From NCBI RefSeq assembly GCF_002873455.1, contig NZ_MCUN01000001.1:186001-250000 (forward strand): a DNA stretch of 64,000 nt. The letters run 5' to 3'. Under the pieces are notes generated by a model. The model was not told the DNA's origin and searched no databases. It saw only the letters and a list, made by a program, of their open reading frames with translations. Positions 42,911-53,493 of the stretch are shown here, piece after piece (the first letter of the stretch is position 1; each line of letters starts with the position of its first letter). The position numbers were made by a program, and so were the translations under genes. Origin of the DNA: Vibrio splendidus. GTDB taxonomy: Bacteria > Pseudomonadota > Gammaproteobacteria > Enterobacterales > Vibrionaceae.

Positions 42911-43192
42911 TACAAAAAAAGTTTTATAGTTGAAGCGCAAATCTACTTTACGAGAGTTTTGCTGATTAAGGTACTTTCGAGATATAATTATCGCAATTTT
43001 TTCGGTTTTGATGAATCTTTGCGCACTTGATGGGCTAAAAAGCAGCAAAGCCAGATAAAACACAATAAATTCGAATGTGGAAGGTCGATTTTAAGCGAGT
43101 TTCCGCGTATAAATGTTCCTTTGCTCTGTTGTGTGGAATGACCACTGACAGCTTGGAAACTAGTAAACAATTAAGAGATTGGGAAATTCATT
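42911..43192. other. Divergent DUF72/aspS intergenic region
   Basis: With the repeat, this is a 333-base gap. It must hold promoters for aspS (plus) and the DUF72 gene (minus). I see no gene, terminator or strong hairpin. Confidence 0.45.
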
Positions 43193-44965
43193 ATGCGTAC
43201 CCATTACTGTGGTAACCTGAACAAGTCCCTGGCGGGACAAACTGTAGAATTGTGCGGCTGGGTAAACCGTCGCCGTGATTTAGGCGGTCTTATCTTTATC
43301 GATATGCGAGATCGTGAAGGCGTCGTTCAGGTTGTTGTCGATCCAGATATGAAAGATATCTTCCCGATCGCTAACCAACTGCGTAATGAATTCTGTATCA
43401 AATTTACTGGTGAAGTACGTGTTCGTCCTGACAGCCAAGTAAATAAAGATATGGCAACGGGTGAAGTTGAGCTTTACGCGACTGGTCTTGAGATCATCAA
43501 CCGTTCAGAAGCGCTTCCACTAGATTTCAACCAAACGAACTCTGAAGAACAGCGTCTTAAGTACCGCTACATCGATCTTCGTCGTCCAGAAATGAGCGAT
43601 CGTATTAAGCTGCGTGCACGTGCTTCTAGCTTCGTTCGTCGTTTCCTAGACGAGAATCTATTCCTAGACATCGAAACACCAGTGCTAACGAAAGCGACAC
43701 CGGAAGGCGCGCGTGACTACCTAGTACCAAGCCGTGTTCATAAAGGCAGCTTCTACGCACTTCCTCAATCTCCTCAGCTGTTCAAGCAACTGCTGATGAT
43801 GTCTGGTTTTGACCGTTACTACCAAATCGTTAAATGTTTCCGTGATGAAGATTTACGTGCTGACCGTCAGCCTGAATTTACTCAAATCGATATCGAAACA
43901 TCTTTCATGACTTCTCAAGAAGTGCGTAACGTGACTGAGAAGCTTGTTCACGATATGTGGAAAGAACTTCTAGATGTTGAACTAGGTCAATTCCCAGTAA
44001 TGCCTTTCTCTGAAGCGATTCGTCGTTTCGGTTCTGATAAGCCAGATCTACGTAACCCACTAGAGCTAGTTGACGTTGCTGACTTGGTTAAAGACGTTGA
44101 GTTCAAAGTATTCTCTGGCCCTGCGAACGACGAAAAAGGTCGCGTAGCGGTTATCCGTGTACCAGGCGGTGCTAAGCTAACTCGTAAGCAAATCGACGGT
44201 TACGCTGAACACGTAGGTATCTACGGCGCGAAAGGTCTAGCTTGGATGAAGGTTAACGACCGTGCTGCAGGCATGGAAGGTATTCAATCTCCAGTGGCTA
44301 AATTCCTAAGCGAAGATGTGATCAACGGTATTCTAGACCGCACTCAAGCTGAATCTGGTGATATCATCCTATTTGGTGCGGATAAAGCGAACATCGTTGC
44401 TGAAGCAATGGGCGCTCTTCGTATCAAGCTAGGTGATGACCTAGAGCTAACAGATAAGAAAGCGTGGGCTCCTCTTTGGGTTATTGATTTCCCAATGTTC
44501 GAAGAAGATGGTGAAGGCAACCTACACGCTATGCACCACCCATTTACATCACCACTTGGTGTGAACGCGGAAGAGCTAAAAGCAAACCCAGCAGCAGCTA
44601 ATTCTGATGCATACGACATGGTAATCAACGGCTACGAAGTAGGCGGCGGTTCGGTACGTATTCACAGCGCAGAAATGCAAACGGCTGTATTCGGTATCCT
44701 AGGTATTGAAGCTAAAGAGCAACAAGAGAAGTTCGGTTTCCTACTTGAAGCACTTAAGTACGGTACGCCACCACACGCAGGTCTAGCATTTGGTCTTGAC
44801 CGTCTAGCAATGCTTCTTTGTGGTACAGAGAACATCCGTGACGTTATCGCATTCCCGAAAACAACAGCTGCAGCATGTCTACTAACAGATGCGCCAAGCC
44901 TAGCAAACCCAGCATCACTGGAAGAGCTAGCAATCGCTGTTAATTTAGCGAAGAAAGAAGACTAA
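43193..44965 (+). CDS. aspS: Aspartyl-tRNA synthetase
   Basis: Class II synthetase charging tRNA-Asp, 590 residues as in E. coli. The N-terminal OB fold ([31 protein letters not shown] in part) recognises the anticodon. Motif 2 is [17 protein letters not shown] bacterial-type GAD insertion lies at about 285-420, and motif 3 is [15 protein letters not shown] near the C-terminus. It is monocistronic with a strong terminator. The start is fixed by the conserved MRTHYCG and preceded by GGGAAA. Confidence 0.97.
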   Translation: MRTHYCGNLNKSLAGQTVELCGWVNRRRDLGGLIFIDMRDREGVVQVVVDPDMKDIFPIANQLRNEFCIKFTGEVRVRPDSQVNKDMATGEVELYATGLEIINRSEALPLDFNQTNSEEQRLKYRYIDLRRPEMSDRIKLRARASSFVRRFLDENLFLDIETPVLTKATPEGARDYLVPSRVHKGSFYALPQSPQLFKQLLMMSGFDRYYQIVKCFRDEDLRADRQPEFTQIDIETSFMTSQEVRNVTEKLVHDMWKELLDVELGQFPVMPFSEAIRRFGSDKPDLRNPLELVDVADLVKDVEFKVFSGPANDEKGRVAVIRVPGGAKLTRKQIDGYAEHVGIYGAKGLAWMKVNDRAAGMEGIQSPVAKFLSEDVINGILDRTQAESGDIILFGADKANIVAEAMGALRIKLGDDLELTDKKAWAPLWVIDFPMFEEDGEGNLHAMHHPFTSPLGVNAEELKANPAAANSDAYDMVINGYEVGGGSVRIHSAEMQTAVFGILGIEAKEQQEKFGFLLEALKYGTPPHAGLAFGLDRLAMLLCGTENIRDVIAFPKTTAAACLLTDAPSLANPASLEELAIAVNLAKKED

Positions 44966-45072
44966 TCAAGCGATTAAGCTCAACTTTCTAATTAAGCTAA
45001 TAGTTTTGATAGAGCTTGAGTCTTTGATAGAGATTAAGCTTCAGATAAAACTTTAGCTTTCATAGAACAACG

Positions 45073-45105
45073 AAATGCCCGTTAATTTGACGGGCATTTT
45101 TTTTT
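45073..45105 (+). terminator. Terminator of aspS
   Basis: AAATGCCCGT pairs with ACGGGCATTT around a 7-base loop, and a run of nine T residues follows. Confidence 0.92.
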
Positions 45106-45158
45106 GCGTTCGATATACTAAGCTCATAAAGCATGTATAAATAATCAGTATTAAAGTT

Positions 45159-45680
45159 ATGTCTATTATCTTAGGGATTGACCCTGGTTCTCGTATTACC
45201 GGCTATGGTGTGATTCGTCAAAATGGCCGCCACCTATATTATTTAGGTAGCGGTTGTATTCGCACCTCAGAAAAAGAGTTGCCAGGTCGCTTAAAGCAGA
45301 TCTATGCGGGTGTGAGTGAGATCATTACTCAGTTTCAGCCAGACGTGTTTGCGATCGAACAAGTGTTCATGGCGAAGAATGCCGATTCAGCACTTAAGCT
45401 TGGTCAAGCTCGTGGTAGTGCGATAGTGGCAGCTGTGAACGCTGACTTGCCCGTACATGAATACGCGGCAAGACTAATCAAGCAAGCGGTAACAGGTAAT
45501 GGCGGTGCTGATAAGTCGATGGTTCAGAATATGGTGATGAGTATGCTCAAGCTACCCGCTAAGCCACAAGCCGACGCAGCGGATGCTCTAGGCGTAGCAA
45601 TCACTCACGCCAATACCAATAAAACCTTGGTCGCACTGGCAGGTAAAGCAACAGGTGCGAGAAAAGGGCGCTACCGTTAA
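45159..45680 (+). CDS. ruvC: RuvC, Holliday-junction resolvase
   Basis: 173-residue endonuclease that cuts Holliday junctions bound by RuvAB. The four catalytic acids of the family are in place: IDPG (Asp 7), AIEQVF (Glu near 67), and the late [12 protein letters not shown] pair (Asp near 138 and 141). Cytosolic, acts as a dimer. Unlike many gammaproteobacteria, the next gene is a chemoreceptor rather than ruvA. A 7-bp inverted repeat (ATGAGCC 45714-45720, GGCTCAT 45734-45740) follows but has no T run. Confidence 0.97.
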   Translation: MSIILGIDPGSRITGYGVIRQNGRHLYYLGSGCIRTSEKELPGRLKQIYAGVSEIITQFQPDVFAIEQVFMAKNADSALKLGQARGSAIVAAVNADLPVHEYAARLIKQAVTGNGGADKSMVQNMVMSMLKLPAKPQADAADALGVAITHANTNKTLVALAGKATGARKGRYR

Positions 45681-45875
45681 TCTCACCCACCGATTTCTAG
45701 ACGTTTTCATTCGATGAGCCTTACGCTCTGTTTGGCTCATATCATAACAATACGCGCCTAAATCCTTGATGAAATGAGATCTTTCGAACAGAACCCAGAT
45801 AATAATATTGCGCATTATTTAACATGTTATTAACATTGGTCGGAGGTCTAACAAGTTAATCAAGGATGATCACTG

Positions 45876-47336
45876 ATGAACCCTATCAAGCTGTGGCGCG
45901 CGTTGTTTCTACCCAAAACTAATGGATGGAATAGTAACGAAGTCAGACAAGCGGATATCTTACTCCTATTCACTTTTATCGCATTCTTTGTAGGTGTATA
46001 TAGTCTGATCAAGTGGACTAAGCACGAAGAGCAACTGCTAGTCGCCACATCTATACTTCTTATCGTATTTGAACTGGTATCTGCACTTTTATTGCGCATG
46101 ACACGCAACCCCAGCCTGGCATTGAACTTTGGCTTTGTTGGCATGGCGGTACACGCACTCAACATTATTTATCAAAGTGGTGGTGTGGTTGAGTCTACTC
46201 AGGCTTATTGGGTTCCTTTGTTAGTGGTCGCTTTTTTCTTATCAGGAACACGAATTGTCGCCTTAGTTTGGAGTGGGTTAGTGATTGGCGTTTCATTGAT
46301 GATGACGTCGGCTCATCTTGAAGGCTTTGAATTTCCGCAGTTATTGCTTACTCCTGAAGCCGTGGTGGTTGAAACGTGGTCCGGTGTGATCATGCCGCTG
46401 GTGGTGATCTGCATTGCTCAAGCGTTTACAGCCAAGCAAAAAGAGGTCGCGATTGAAATGGCAGAGGATGCGATTTCAGAAAGCCAACAAGTTGCCAACC
46501 AAGCGATGCAAAGCGAAGAACGACTTTCGGTGGTGCTTGACCAAGCTAACTCAAACTCTGAAAGCTTACAGGGCGTATCTGTTCATTTAGACCAGCAGTC
46601 GCAAGACCTGCATGCTCAAGTTGAGGTGTTGAATATCAATTGCGAATCTCAGGCAAGTGCAGCAGAGCAGATGAGCCAACAACTCCATCAAATGACTCAA
46701 GGCATCGAAGAATCCAATTCATTTGTAGGTGAACTGAAAGAGCGTAGCGAAGCGGTTGGCACTAAAGCGCAAAAGAGCTCTGAGTCACTAGAAGCTTCAA
46801 CAGATGCAATCAGTCAGATCATTCAAAGTAATCAAGAGATCATGAAAGTCGCTGATTTGATCACTTCGGTTGCTGAGCAAACCAATCTATTAGCACTCAA
46901 CGCGGCAATCGAAGCAGCACGTGCAGGTGAACAAGGACGAGGCTTTGCTGTGGTAGCTGATCAGGTAAGAGAGCTATCTGCAAAAAGCAGTCATTCCGCG
47001 ATAGAAATTCGAACTTTGTTAGACCGCAGTAAAGAAGAAGTGGAAAACGGTAGAGCAATCATCGAAACCACGGCGAGCGAGATGAACGGTATTATCTCAG
47101 AGGTGCAAACCATCTCAACAGATGTTAATCAGCTCACCAATATTATGGCAATGCAGATGAATTCGTTGAAAGAGCTGGATCTGGCCAGTTCAGAAGTCGC
47201 CCAAAGCGTTGCGGAAACTAAATCGGTGTCAAGCTTAGTCGCGAATTATGGTTCTGAACTAACAGGTCATGTAACTTCGGTTAAAGAACTGGTCGCGAGC
47301 TTGAACAGCGTGGTCTCGCAAGCCAAGCAAGCCTAA
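45876..47336 (+). CDS. Methyl-accepting chemotaxis protein with multi-helix membrane sensor
   Basis: 486 residues. The N-terminal 195 residues contain about six hydrophobic helices (from [18 protein letters not shown] at about 28 to [12 protein letters not shown] near 180) and no large periplasmic ligand domain or obvious HAMP. The cytoplasmic part is a long coiled coil with the highly conserved hairpin tip [20 protein letters not shown] and [15 protein letters not shown] near 330-365. It is therefore a signal input to CheA/CheW with an intramembrane or cytoplasmic stimulus; the ligand is unknown. It lies between ruvC and ruvA with its own terminator. AAGGATGATC precedes the ATG. Confidence 0.88.
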   Translation: MNPIKLWRALFLPKTNGWNSNEVRQADILLLFTFIAFFVGVYSLIKWTKHEEQLLVATSILLIVFELVSALLLRMTRNPSLALNFGFVGMAVHALNIIYQSGGVVESTQAYWVPLLVVAFFLSGTRIVALVWSGLVIGVSLMMTSAHLEGFEFPQLLLTPEAVVVETWSGVIMPLVVICIAQAFTAKQKEVAIEMAEDAISESQQVANQAMQSEERLSVVLDQANSNSESLQGVSVHLDQQSQDLHAQVEVLNINCESQASAAEQMSQQLHQMTQGIEESNSFVGELKERSEAVGTKAQKSSESLEASTDAISQIIQSNQEIMKVADLITSVAEQTNLLALNAAIEAARAGEQGRGFAVVADQVRELSAKSSHSAIEIRTLLDRSKEEVENGRAIIETTASEMNGIISEVQTISTDVNQLTNIMAMQMNSLKELDLASSEVAQSVAETKSVSSLVANYGSELTGHVTSVKELVASLNSVVSQAKQA

Positions 47337-47357
47337 ATAATTCACTTCAAAAAACAC

Positions 47358-47386
47358 AAAGAACTGGATAAGCATCCAGTTCTTTT
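47358..47386 (+). terminator. Terminator of the chemoreceptor gene
   Basis: A perfect 12-bp stem, AAAGAACTGGAT with ATCCAGTTCTTT around AAGC, ends in a short T run, 43 bases before ruvA. Confidence 0.82.
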
Positions 47387-47428
47387 ATATTCTGTCCCTC
47401 AAATTAAATTCCATCAAGAGAGTGAATT

Positions 47429-48040
47429 GTGATCGGACGTCTCCGCGGTACATTAATAGAAAAACAGCCACCAGAATTATTGATTGAAGTCAGTGGTGTT
47501 GGTTATGAAGTACAAATGCCAATGAGCTGTTTTTATGAATTACCAAACGTTGGCGAAGAGGCAATTATCTACACTCACTTTGTCGTACGTGAAGATGCGC
47601 AGTTACTTTATGGTTTCAATACGGTAAAAGAGCGAGCTCTGTTCCGTGAAGTCATCAAAGCAAACGGCGTTGGTCCTAAACTTGGTCTTGGGATTCTTTC
47701 AGGCATGACCGCTAGCCAATTCGTTCAGAGCGTTGAACGCGAAGATATCTCAACATTGGTTAAACTGCCGGGTGTGGGTAAGAAAACGGCAGAGCGTCTG
47801 GTTGTTGAAATGAAAGACCGCTTGAAAGGGTGGGGCGCAGGTGATCTGTTTACGCCTGCAACGGATGCAGCGCCAATGGACTCGATGCCAACGGTTCACG
47901 ATGCTGAAGAAGAAGCCGTAAGCGCACTACTTGCTCTGGGTTACAAACCAACTCAAGCCTCTAAAGTTGTTGCTCAAGTGGCTAAAGATGGCATGACAAG
48001 TGAACAATTGATTCGCGAAGCACTGAAGTCGATGGTTTAA
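47429..48040 (+). CDS. ruvA: RuvA, Holliday-junction branch-migration subunit
   Basis: 203-residue DNA-binding protein that forms the tetramer holding the four-way junction for RuvB. The N-terminal OB fold begins [21 protein letters not shown] in part. Helix-hairpin-helix motifs are [16 protein letters not shown] and [19 protein letters not shown], and domain III (about 150-203) contacts RuvB. The start is GTG at 47429, fixed by the conserved MIGRLRG. ruvB follows after 103 bases. Confidence 0.97.
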   Translation: MIGRLRGTLIEKQPPELLIEVSGVGYEVQMPMSCFYELPNVGEEAIIYTHFVVREDAQLLYGFNTVKERALFREVIKANGVGPKLGLGILSGMTASQFVQSVEREDISTLVKLPGVGKKTAERLVVEMKDRLKGWGAGDLFTPATDAAPMDSMPTVHDAEEEAVSALLALGYKPTQASKVVAQVAKDGMTSEQLIREALKSMV

Positions 48041-48143
48041 TACCTCATATACTTTTTCTACAAAATAGACTCATTCACTTTGCCTTTACACAGAGTCAAG
48101 AAGCGCAGAACCAGGAAGAGCAGAGTTAGGAATAACAGAATTT

Positions 48144-49160
48144 ATGATTGAAGCCGATCGCCTGATTGCACCTGATAATCCGGTCTTTAAAGATGAAGAT
48201 GTCATTGATCGTGCAATACGCCCTAAAGCACTTGCCGACTATCAAGGCCAGGACCACGTTCGTAACCAGATGGAGATTTTCATTCAAGCAGCTCAAATGC
48301 GAAATGAAGCTCTGGATCATCTGTTGATTTTTGGCCCTCCGGGTTTAGGTAAGACCACGCTTGCGAACATTGTTGCCAATGAAATGGATGTGAGTATCCG
48401 CACCACTTCAGGTCCTGTTCTCGAGAAAGCAGGTGACCTTGCGGCGCTACTGACTAACCTTGAAGAAAATGATGTCCTGTTCATTGATGAGATCCACCGT
48501 CTAAGCCCTGTGGTTGAAGAGGTGTTGTATCCAGCAATGGAAGATTACCAATTAGATATCATGATTGGTGAAGGTCCCGCAGCACGTTCTATCAAGATTG
48601 ATCTTCCTCCTTTCACTTTGATTGGTGCAACCACTCGCGCTGGCTCATTGACGTCTCCGTTACGTGACCGTTTTGGCATTACCCAGCGTCTTGAATACTA
48701 CAAAGTTGAAGATTTGCAAAATATCGTTCAGCGCAGTGCTGATTGCCTTGGACTATCACTGGAGTCGGATGGGGCATTAGAAATTGCTCGTCGTGCTCGT
48801 GGTACACCGCGTATTGCTAACCGTTTACTACGCCGTGTTCGTGACTATGCGGAAGTGAAAGCCGATGGACATATTTGCCCAGATGTCGCTGACAAAGCAC
48901 TAAATATGCTAGATGTCGATGCGAAAGGTTTTGACTACATGGATAGAAAGCTTCTGCTCGCGATTATGGAAAAATTTGGTGGCGGGCCGGTTGGTATCGA
49001 CAACATGGCAGCTGCGATTGGTGAAGAGAAAGACACCATTGAAGATGTGTTGGAACCTTACTTGATTCAGCAAGGTTACCTACAAAGAACGCCAAGAGGT
49101 AGAATCGCGACCGACAGAGCGTATTTACACTTTGGAATAGATAAACCGTCTAATCGTTAA
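48144..49160 (+). CDS. ruvB: RuvB, Holliday-junction helicase motor
   Basis: 338-residue AAA+ ATPase forming hexameric rings that drive branch migration with RuvA. Walker [10 protein letters not shown] at 64-72, Walker [10 protein letters not shown] near 115, sensor-1 LIGATTRAG, the arginine finger region [14 protein letters not shown], and the C-terminal winged helix with [12 protein letters not shown]. Co-oriented with ruvA and presumably in the same transcript. A terminator follows. Confidence 0.98.
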   Translation: MIEADRLIAPDNPVFKDEDVIDRAIRPKALADYQGQDHVRNQMEIFIQAAQMRNEALDHLLIFGPPGLGKTTLANIVANEMDVSIRTTSGPVLEKAGDLAALLTNLEENDVLFIDEIHRLSPVVEEVLYPAMEDYQLDIMIGEGPAARSIKIDLPPFTLIGATTRAGSLTSPLRDRFGITQRLEYYKVEDLQNIVQRSADCLGLSLESDGALEIARRARGTPRIANRLLRRVRDYAEVKADGHICPDVADKALNMLDVDAKGFDYMDRKLLLAIMEKFGGGPVGIDNMAAAIGEEKDTIEDVLEPYLIQQGYLQRTPRGRIATDRAYLHFGIDKPSNR

Positions 49161-49177
49161 CTTATTCATTTCTAAAG

Positions 49178-49207
49178 ATCCCAGTTGCATAAGCGCTGGG
49201 ATTTTTT
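49178..49207 (+). terminator. Terminator of ruvAB
   Basis: ATCCCAG (49178-49184) pairs with CTGGGAT (49196-49202) around an 11-base loop, followed by a T run to 49207. Confidence 0.8.
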
Positions 49208-49712
49208 GCGTTTTATTGAATAACAACTCTTTGAGCTATTCGATAAAAAGGCCGAATAGCTGCTGTCAAAAATGAAAACTTTGATTGCGGGTTTGATTTG
49301 GCTAGCAAAAAATGAAATAAATTGTCATATTTTTTGTTAACACTTTATAGGTAGTTGTAATTCATATGTTGAGGTGGTGCTGAGCTTTTGTCACAGATAT
49401 CATGCACTGTTATTAACAGGGGCTAAATTGGTGTGATTTCAATCATAACTGTACAAAAATAACTCTAATTTGCTCGAATAAAATTGATACAAATCAACGC
49501 AAGGTTCTCCTATAAACCTTTTGAAACATACTGATTTTACCAGTAATATTAGCGCCAGCTATATTAGCTCATGCTTAACAATAATCTAACTATAACGGTA
49601 CGTTTTTGCTACAAATTTCAATTTGTAATAACAATTGCACAAATTGTTTTAACATGGATTTTTGCGGTGAATTATCACACAAGTGTCATTCAGCCGACAC
49701 AAAGGAGTTACC
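49208..49712 (+). other. Long upstream region of cydABX
   Basis: A 505-base AT-rich gap with no gene. It contains a perfect FNR-type palindrome (49484-49497) and TTAACA/TTAAC blocks that might suit ArcA. The operon promoter must be here. Confidence 0.5.
49484..49497. promoter_or_regulatory. FNR-box-like palindrome upstream of cydA
   Basis: TTGATACAAATCAA matches the FNR consensus TTGAT-N4-ATCAA at all ten defined positions. It is centred 222 bases before the cydA start. In E. coli FNR and ArcA control cydAB by oxygen. Confidence 0.7.
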
Positions 49713-51299
49713 ATGATTGATGTTGTTGATCTGTCGCGATTGCAATTTGCATTTACAGCGATGTATCACTTCCTATTTGTTCCACTGACTTTAGGTATGG
49801 CATTTCTTCTTGCCATTATGGAGTCAGTATATGTAATGACTGGCAAACAAATTTACAAGGACATGACCAAGTTCTGGGGTAAATTGTTTGGTATTAACTT
49901 TGCTCTTGGTGTAGCGACAGGCTTAACCATGGAGTTCCAGTTTGGTACTAACTGGTCTTACTATTCTCACTATGTTGGCGACATCTTTGGTGCTCCGCTG
50001 GCTATCGAAGCGCTTGTTGCATTCTTCCTAGAGTCTACTTTTGTTGGTCTTTTCTTCTTCGGTTGGGACAGATTGTCAAAGCGTCAGCACTTAGCGGTAA
50101 CGTGGTTAGTAGCACTTGGCTCTAACTTCTCAGCGCTTTGGATCTTGGTAGCGAACGGCTGGATGCAAAACCCAGTGGGTGCGGAATTTAACTTTGAAAC
50201 CATGCGTATGGAAATGGTGAGCTTTGCTGAAGTTGTACTAAACCCAGTAGCACAAGTTAAATTCGTACACACAGTGGCGTCTGGTTACACAACGGGTGCA
50301 ATGTTCATCCTTGGTATCAGCTCATACTACATTCTTAAAGGTCGTGACCTTGCCTTTGCTCGTCGCTCTTTTGCGATTGCAGCATCTTTCGGTATGGCGG
50401 CGATCTTGTCAGTAATCGTACTAGGTGATGAATCTGGTTACGAGCTTGGTGAAGTTCAAAAAGTGAAGCTCGCTGCGGTAGAAGCAGAGTGGCACACTGA
50501 AGAAGCTCCAGCAGCATTTACTGTTTTTGGTATTCCAAACCAAGAAACAATGAATACTGACTACGCAATTAAAATCCCTTACGTAATGGGTATCATCGCA
50601 ACGCGTTCGCTTGATACTGAAGTAACGGGCCTGCGTGACTTACGTGATGATCACGTTGATCGTATCCGTACTGGTATGTACGCATACGAGCTGCTTGAAA
50701 AGCTACGTTCAGGCGACAAGTCTGAAGAAAACATGGCAGCGTTCGATGAAGTAAAAGGTGACCTAGGCTACGGTCTGCTTCTTAAGCGCTACACAGACGA
50801 AGTTGCTGATGCAACAGAAGACCAAATCCAAATGGCTGCGGATGATTCTATTCCAACAGTTTGGCCTCTATTCTGGTCATTCCGTCTGATGGTTGCTTGT
50901 GGCTTCATCATGCTGTTTGTATTCGGTGCGGCGTTTGTTCAAACGTGTCGTCAGAAGATCGAACAGAAACCATGGATACTTAAAGCAGCGCTATTCTCAA
51001 TCCCATTACCTTGGATTGCGATCGAAGCGGGTTGGTTCGTTGCTGAATTTGGTCGTCAACCATGGGCGGTTGGTGAAATCCTACCGGTTAACGTTGCTGC
51101 ATCAGCACTAACTATTGAACAGCTTTGGACTTCACTATTCGCTATTCTGGCACTGTACACAGTGTTCTTAATTGCTGAAGTTTACCTAATGCTGAAATTC
51201 GCACGTAAAGGTCCAAGTAGCTTAAAGACAGGCCGTTACCACTTCGAACAAAACGATAACTCTGTTGAAGACAAAGTTAGCCGTTCAGTCGAAGTATAA
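49713..51299 (+). CDS. cydA: Cytochrome bd ubiquinol oxidase subunit I
   Basis: 528-residue inner-membrane subunit that binds hemes b558, b595 and d and oxidises quinol while reducing oxygen. E. coli CydA is 522 residues. The start at 49713 ([14 protein letters not shown]) has an ideal AAAGGAG 6 bases upstream. The longer frame adds 10 residues and is rejected. This start puts the histidine of MYHFLF at residue 19, the conserved heme ligand. Q-loop region with GFGIPNQE-type sequence ([14 protein letters not shown]) follows near residue 270, then [11 protein letters not shown] and the C-terminal [13 protein letters not shown]. First gene of cydABX-ybgE. Confidence 0.97.
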   Translation: MIDVVDLSRLQFAFTAMYHFLFVPLTLGMAFLLAIMESVYVMTGKQIYKDMTKFWGKLFGINFALGVATGLTMEFQFGTNWSYYSHYVGDIFGAPLAIEALVAFFLESTFVGLFFFGWDRLSKRQHLAVTWLVALGSNFSALWILVANGWMQNPVGAEFNFETMRMEMVSFAEVVLNPVAQVKFVHTVASGYTTGAMFILGISSYYILKGRDLAFARRSFAIAASFGMAAILSVIVLGDESGYELGEVQKVKLAAVEAEWHTEEAPAAFTVFGIPNQETMNTDYAIKIPYVMGIIATRSLDTEVTGLRDLRDDHVDRIRTGMYAYELLEKLRSGDKSEENMAAFDEVKGDLGYGLLLKRYTDEVADATEDQIQMAADDSIPTVWPLFWSFRLMVACGFIMLFVFGAAFVQTCRQKIEQKPWILKAALFSIPLPWIAIEAGWFVAEFGRQPWAVGEILPVNVAASALTIEQLWTSLFAILALYTVFLIAEVYLMLKFARKGPSSLKTGRYHFEQNDNSVEDKVSRSVEV

Positions 51300-51312
51300 G
51301 TGAGGGAATATT

Positions 51313-52449
51313 ATGTTTGATTACGAAAGCTTACGACTTATTTGGTGGGTATTGATCGGTGTTCTACTGGTTGGGTTCGCCGTAACTGATGGCTTCGATA
51401 TGGGCGTTGCTGCTCTTTCACCTGTTATCGGTAAGAACGACACTGAACGTCGTATTATGCTCAACACGATTGCTCCTCACTGGGATGGCAACCAAGTTTG
51501 GCTGATTACGGCTGGTGGTGCACTGTTTGCTGCATGGCCTTTGGTTTACGCGACGTCTTTCTCTGGTTTCTACTTCGCAATGTACGCGACGTTAGCAGCG
51601 CTTTGGTTACGACCACTTGCTCTTGATTACCGTTCTAAGATCGAAGACCCAAAATGGCGTAAAACTTGGGACTACGCGCTTTGCTTTAGTGGCACAGTAC
51701 CTCCAATCATTTTCGGTGTGGCATTTGGTAACCTGTTACAAGGTGTACCCTTTGATCTGAACGAATTTATGATGTCTAAGTACCATGGTACGTTCTTTGC
51801 CCTACTAAACCCATTTGCATTGCTTTGTGGTGTGTTGGCTCTGATGTTGTTCGTGATGCAAGGTGCAACATGGCTTCAAATGAAGACAACAGAAGAACTG
51901 CACAATCGTGCTCGCAACGTTGCTCAGATTACTGGCCTAATTGCTATTGCTCTGTTCGTTATTGGTGGCTTCTGGGTTCAATCTATCGAAGGCTACGTAA
52001 TTACAAGCACGATGGACACGTTTGCTGATTCAAACCCACTAAACAAAGAAGTATCACTTCAAGTTGGCGCTTGGATGACAAACTTCGAAACGTATCCAGC
52101 AATGTGGGCTGCGCCGATTCTTGGTGTAGCAATGCCACTGCTTGCTGTAATTGCATCTCGCTTTGAGCGTGGTGGTTTCGCATTCTTGTTCTCAAGCCTA
52201 TCTAACGCTGGTGTTATTTTAACGGCTGGTTTTGCAATGTTCCCATTCGTAATGCCATCAAGCCTGAACCCTAGCCATAGTTTAACTATGTGGGATTCAA
52301 CAGCGAGTGAGCTGACGCTTGGTCTTATGACTGGAGTTGCGGCGGTAATGGTTCCTGTGATTCTTGGCTACACCACTTGGACATATTACAAAATGTTCGG
52401 TCGTCTAGATAAGAAACACATCGAAGATAACGACGTTTCAGCTTACTAA
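51313..52449 (+). CDS. cydB: Cytochrome bd ubiquinol oxidase subunit II
   Basis: 378 residues (E. coli 379). Multi-spanning partner of CydA. Conserved start FDYESLRLIWWVLIGVLLVGFAVTDGFDMGV in part, with GFDMG at about 27-31, NEVWL-equivalent GNQVWLITAGGALFAAWP, and the late FPFVMPSSLNPSHSLTMWDS. It follows cydA after 13 bases with GAGGG as Shine-Dalgarno. The 31 bases after it carry AGGAGA and then cydX. Confidence 0.97.
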   Translation: MFDYESLRLIWWVLIGVLLVGFAVTDGFDMGVAALSPVIGKNDTERRIMLNTIAPHWDGNQVWLITAGGALFAAWPLVYATSFSGFYFAMYATLAALWLRPLALDYRSKIEDPKWRKTWDYALCFSGTVPPIIFGVAFGNLLQGVPFDLNEFMMSKYHGTFFALLNPFALLCGVLALMLFVMQGATWLQMKTTEELHNRARNVAQITGLIAIALFVIGGFWVQSIEGYVITSTMDTFADSNPLNKEVSLQVGAWMTNFETYPAMWAAPILGVAMPLLAVIASRFERGGFAFLFSSLSNAGVILTAGFAMFPFVMPSSLNPSHSLTMWDSTASELTLGLMTGVAAVMVPVILGYTTWTYYKMFGRLDKKHIEDNDVSAY

Positions 52450-52480
52450 GCTAGAAGTTAAATAACTTAGGAGAAATTTT

Positions 52481-52588
52481 ATGTGGTATTTTGCATGGAT
52501 TTTGGGTGTACTTCTAGCATGTGCATTCGGCATCATCAATGCTCTATGGTTAGAGCATTCAGAAATGATGGATAAAGACAGTGAGTAA
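52481..52588 (+). CDS. cydX: CydX, small subunit of cytochrome bd
   Basis: A 35-residue protein beginning MWYFAWILGVLLACAFGI, with one membrane helix and a short acidic tail (EHSEMMDKDSE). This matches CydX/YbgT, which stabilises the heme d site of the CydAB oxidase. The Shine-Dalgarno TAGGAGAA is 7 bases before the ATG. It overlaps ybgE by 8 bases. Confidence 0.93.
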   Translation: MWYFAWILGVLLACAFGIINALWLEHSEMMDKDSE

Positions 52589-52883
52589 TCTCGCGGAGCA
52601 AATCGCTAAACTGCATCAACCAATGGATAAGACTCTGTTACGAGTTTTATCCCTCGTATTGGGTTTCATGCATGTTGGTTTAGTGATGTGGGATCCTGAA
52701 GCGTATGCGACAAGCATCGGTGGCTTTAACGCGATCATCGGGCCAATGTTCATTTGGGCAGTATGCTCAAGCATGGTTTATGGTATCGGATTTAAGCCGA
52801 GAGCTTGGATGTGGCAGCTACTGTTTAGCCCATACGTTTCACTCACAATTTTGCTCTACCTAACAGTGTTACGCCTTTTATAA
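52581..52883 (+). CDS. ybgE: Cyd operon protein YbgE
   Basis: 100-residue membrane protein found with cydABX in gammaproteobacteria. Three hydrophobic segments are seen (VLSLVLGFMHVGLVMW, GFNAIIGPMFIWAVCSSMVYGI in part, and the C-terminal SPYVSLTILLYLTVLRLL). The exact role is unknown. The start is GTG at 52581, inside the end of cydX. A terminator follows 60 bases later, so the operon ends here. Confidence 0.88.
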   Translation: MSNLAEQIAKLHQPMDKTLLRVLSLVLGFMHVGLVMWDPEAYATSIGGFNAIIGPMFIWAVCSSMVYGIGFKPRAWMWQLLFSPYVSLTILLYLTVLRLL

Positions 52884-52942
52884 AAGGTAAAGGATCTAGG
52901 TTCATAACGACGTGAACCTATATACTTGTTGGGTTTTTAGTC

Positions 52943-52978
52943 AAAAAGAGGTCATCTTATACAGATGGCCTTTTTTTT
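52943..52978 (+). terminator. Terminator of the cyd operon
   Basis: AGGTCATCT (52949-52957) pairs with AGATGGCCT (52963-52971, one G-T) around TATAC, with an A run before and eight T residues after. An 8-bp hairpin without T run (TAGGTTCA 52897-52904, TGAACCTA 52913-52920) precedes it. The terminator shows that ybgC must start downstream of 52978. Confidence 0.9.
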
Positions 52979-53073
52979 CGTCTCTTAAATCAAAAAATTC
53001 ACAGCGATATACTATTAATGATAAGGAGTTAGGTTATAGTGAGATCTTTATCGTTTTGAATTGTGGTATCAAA

Positions 53074-53493
53074 TTGCAGGGATTATCTAAGCCATTTACA
53101 TGGCCAGTGACAGTGTATTACGAAGACACCGATGCTGGTGGTGTTGTATATCATTCAAACTATCTTAAGTTTTTCGAACGCGCTCGAACTGAGATGTTGC
53201 GCTCAATTGGCGTATCTCAGCAAGTCTTGTTAGAACAAAACATCGGCTTTGTGGTCCGACATATGGACATTGATTTTGTTCAAGGTGCACGCCTTGATGA
53301 TTCTTTACAAGTCATTACAAATATTTACGAGTTGAAGCGAGCTACCTTGGTCTTCTGTCAAGAGATCGTAAATCCTGATGGCAAGGCATTGTGTAAAGCA
53401 ATGGTTAAGGTAGCATGTATCGATAATCAAAAAATGAAACCCAAAGCGATGCCAACATTTATTCTCACGGAGCTAACGAATAGTGACTGCTGA
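53074..53493 (+). CDS. ybgC: YbgC, acyl-CoA thioesterase of the tol-pal operon
   Basis: Hotdog-fold thioesterase, about 139 residues from the start chosen. The core [30 protein letters not shown] holds the catalytic Asp of the [12 protein letters not shown] motif. The frame is open from 52912, but that part runs through the cyd terminator, so the real start is later. TTG at 53074 gives the same N-terminal length as E. coli YbgC, but its Shine-Dalgarno is weak, and TTG at 53056 is an alternative. A good AAGGAG at 53023 faces no in-frame start, only a 6-codon frame from GTG 53039. It overlaps tolQ by 11 bases. Confidence 0.85.
   Translation: MQGLSKPFTWPVTVYYEDTDAGGVVYHSNYLKFFERARTEMLRSIGVSQQVLLEQNIGFVVRHMDIDFVQGARLDDSLQVITNIYELKRATLVFCQEIVNPDGKALCKAMVKVACIDNQKMKPKAMPTFILTELTNSDC

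Noticed and set aside
45005-45040. Two TTTGATAGAG copies 18 bases apart after aspS
   Set aside because: Only 10 bases are conserved and the flanks diverge, so it is too weak to call a repeat element.
53039-53059. Six-codon frame (GTG 53039) after a good AAGGAG upstream of ybgC
   Set aside because: Could be a leader peptide, but it is too short to support and no matching regulatory structure was seen.
52912-53073. Extra N-terminal part of ybgC from 52912
   Set aside because: This segment passes through the cyd terminator hairpin and its eight-T run and does not resemble the YbgC family.
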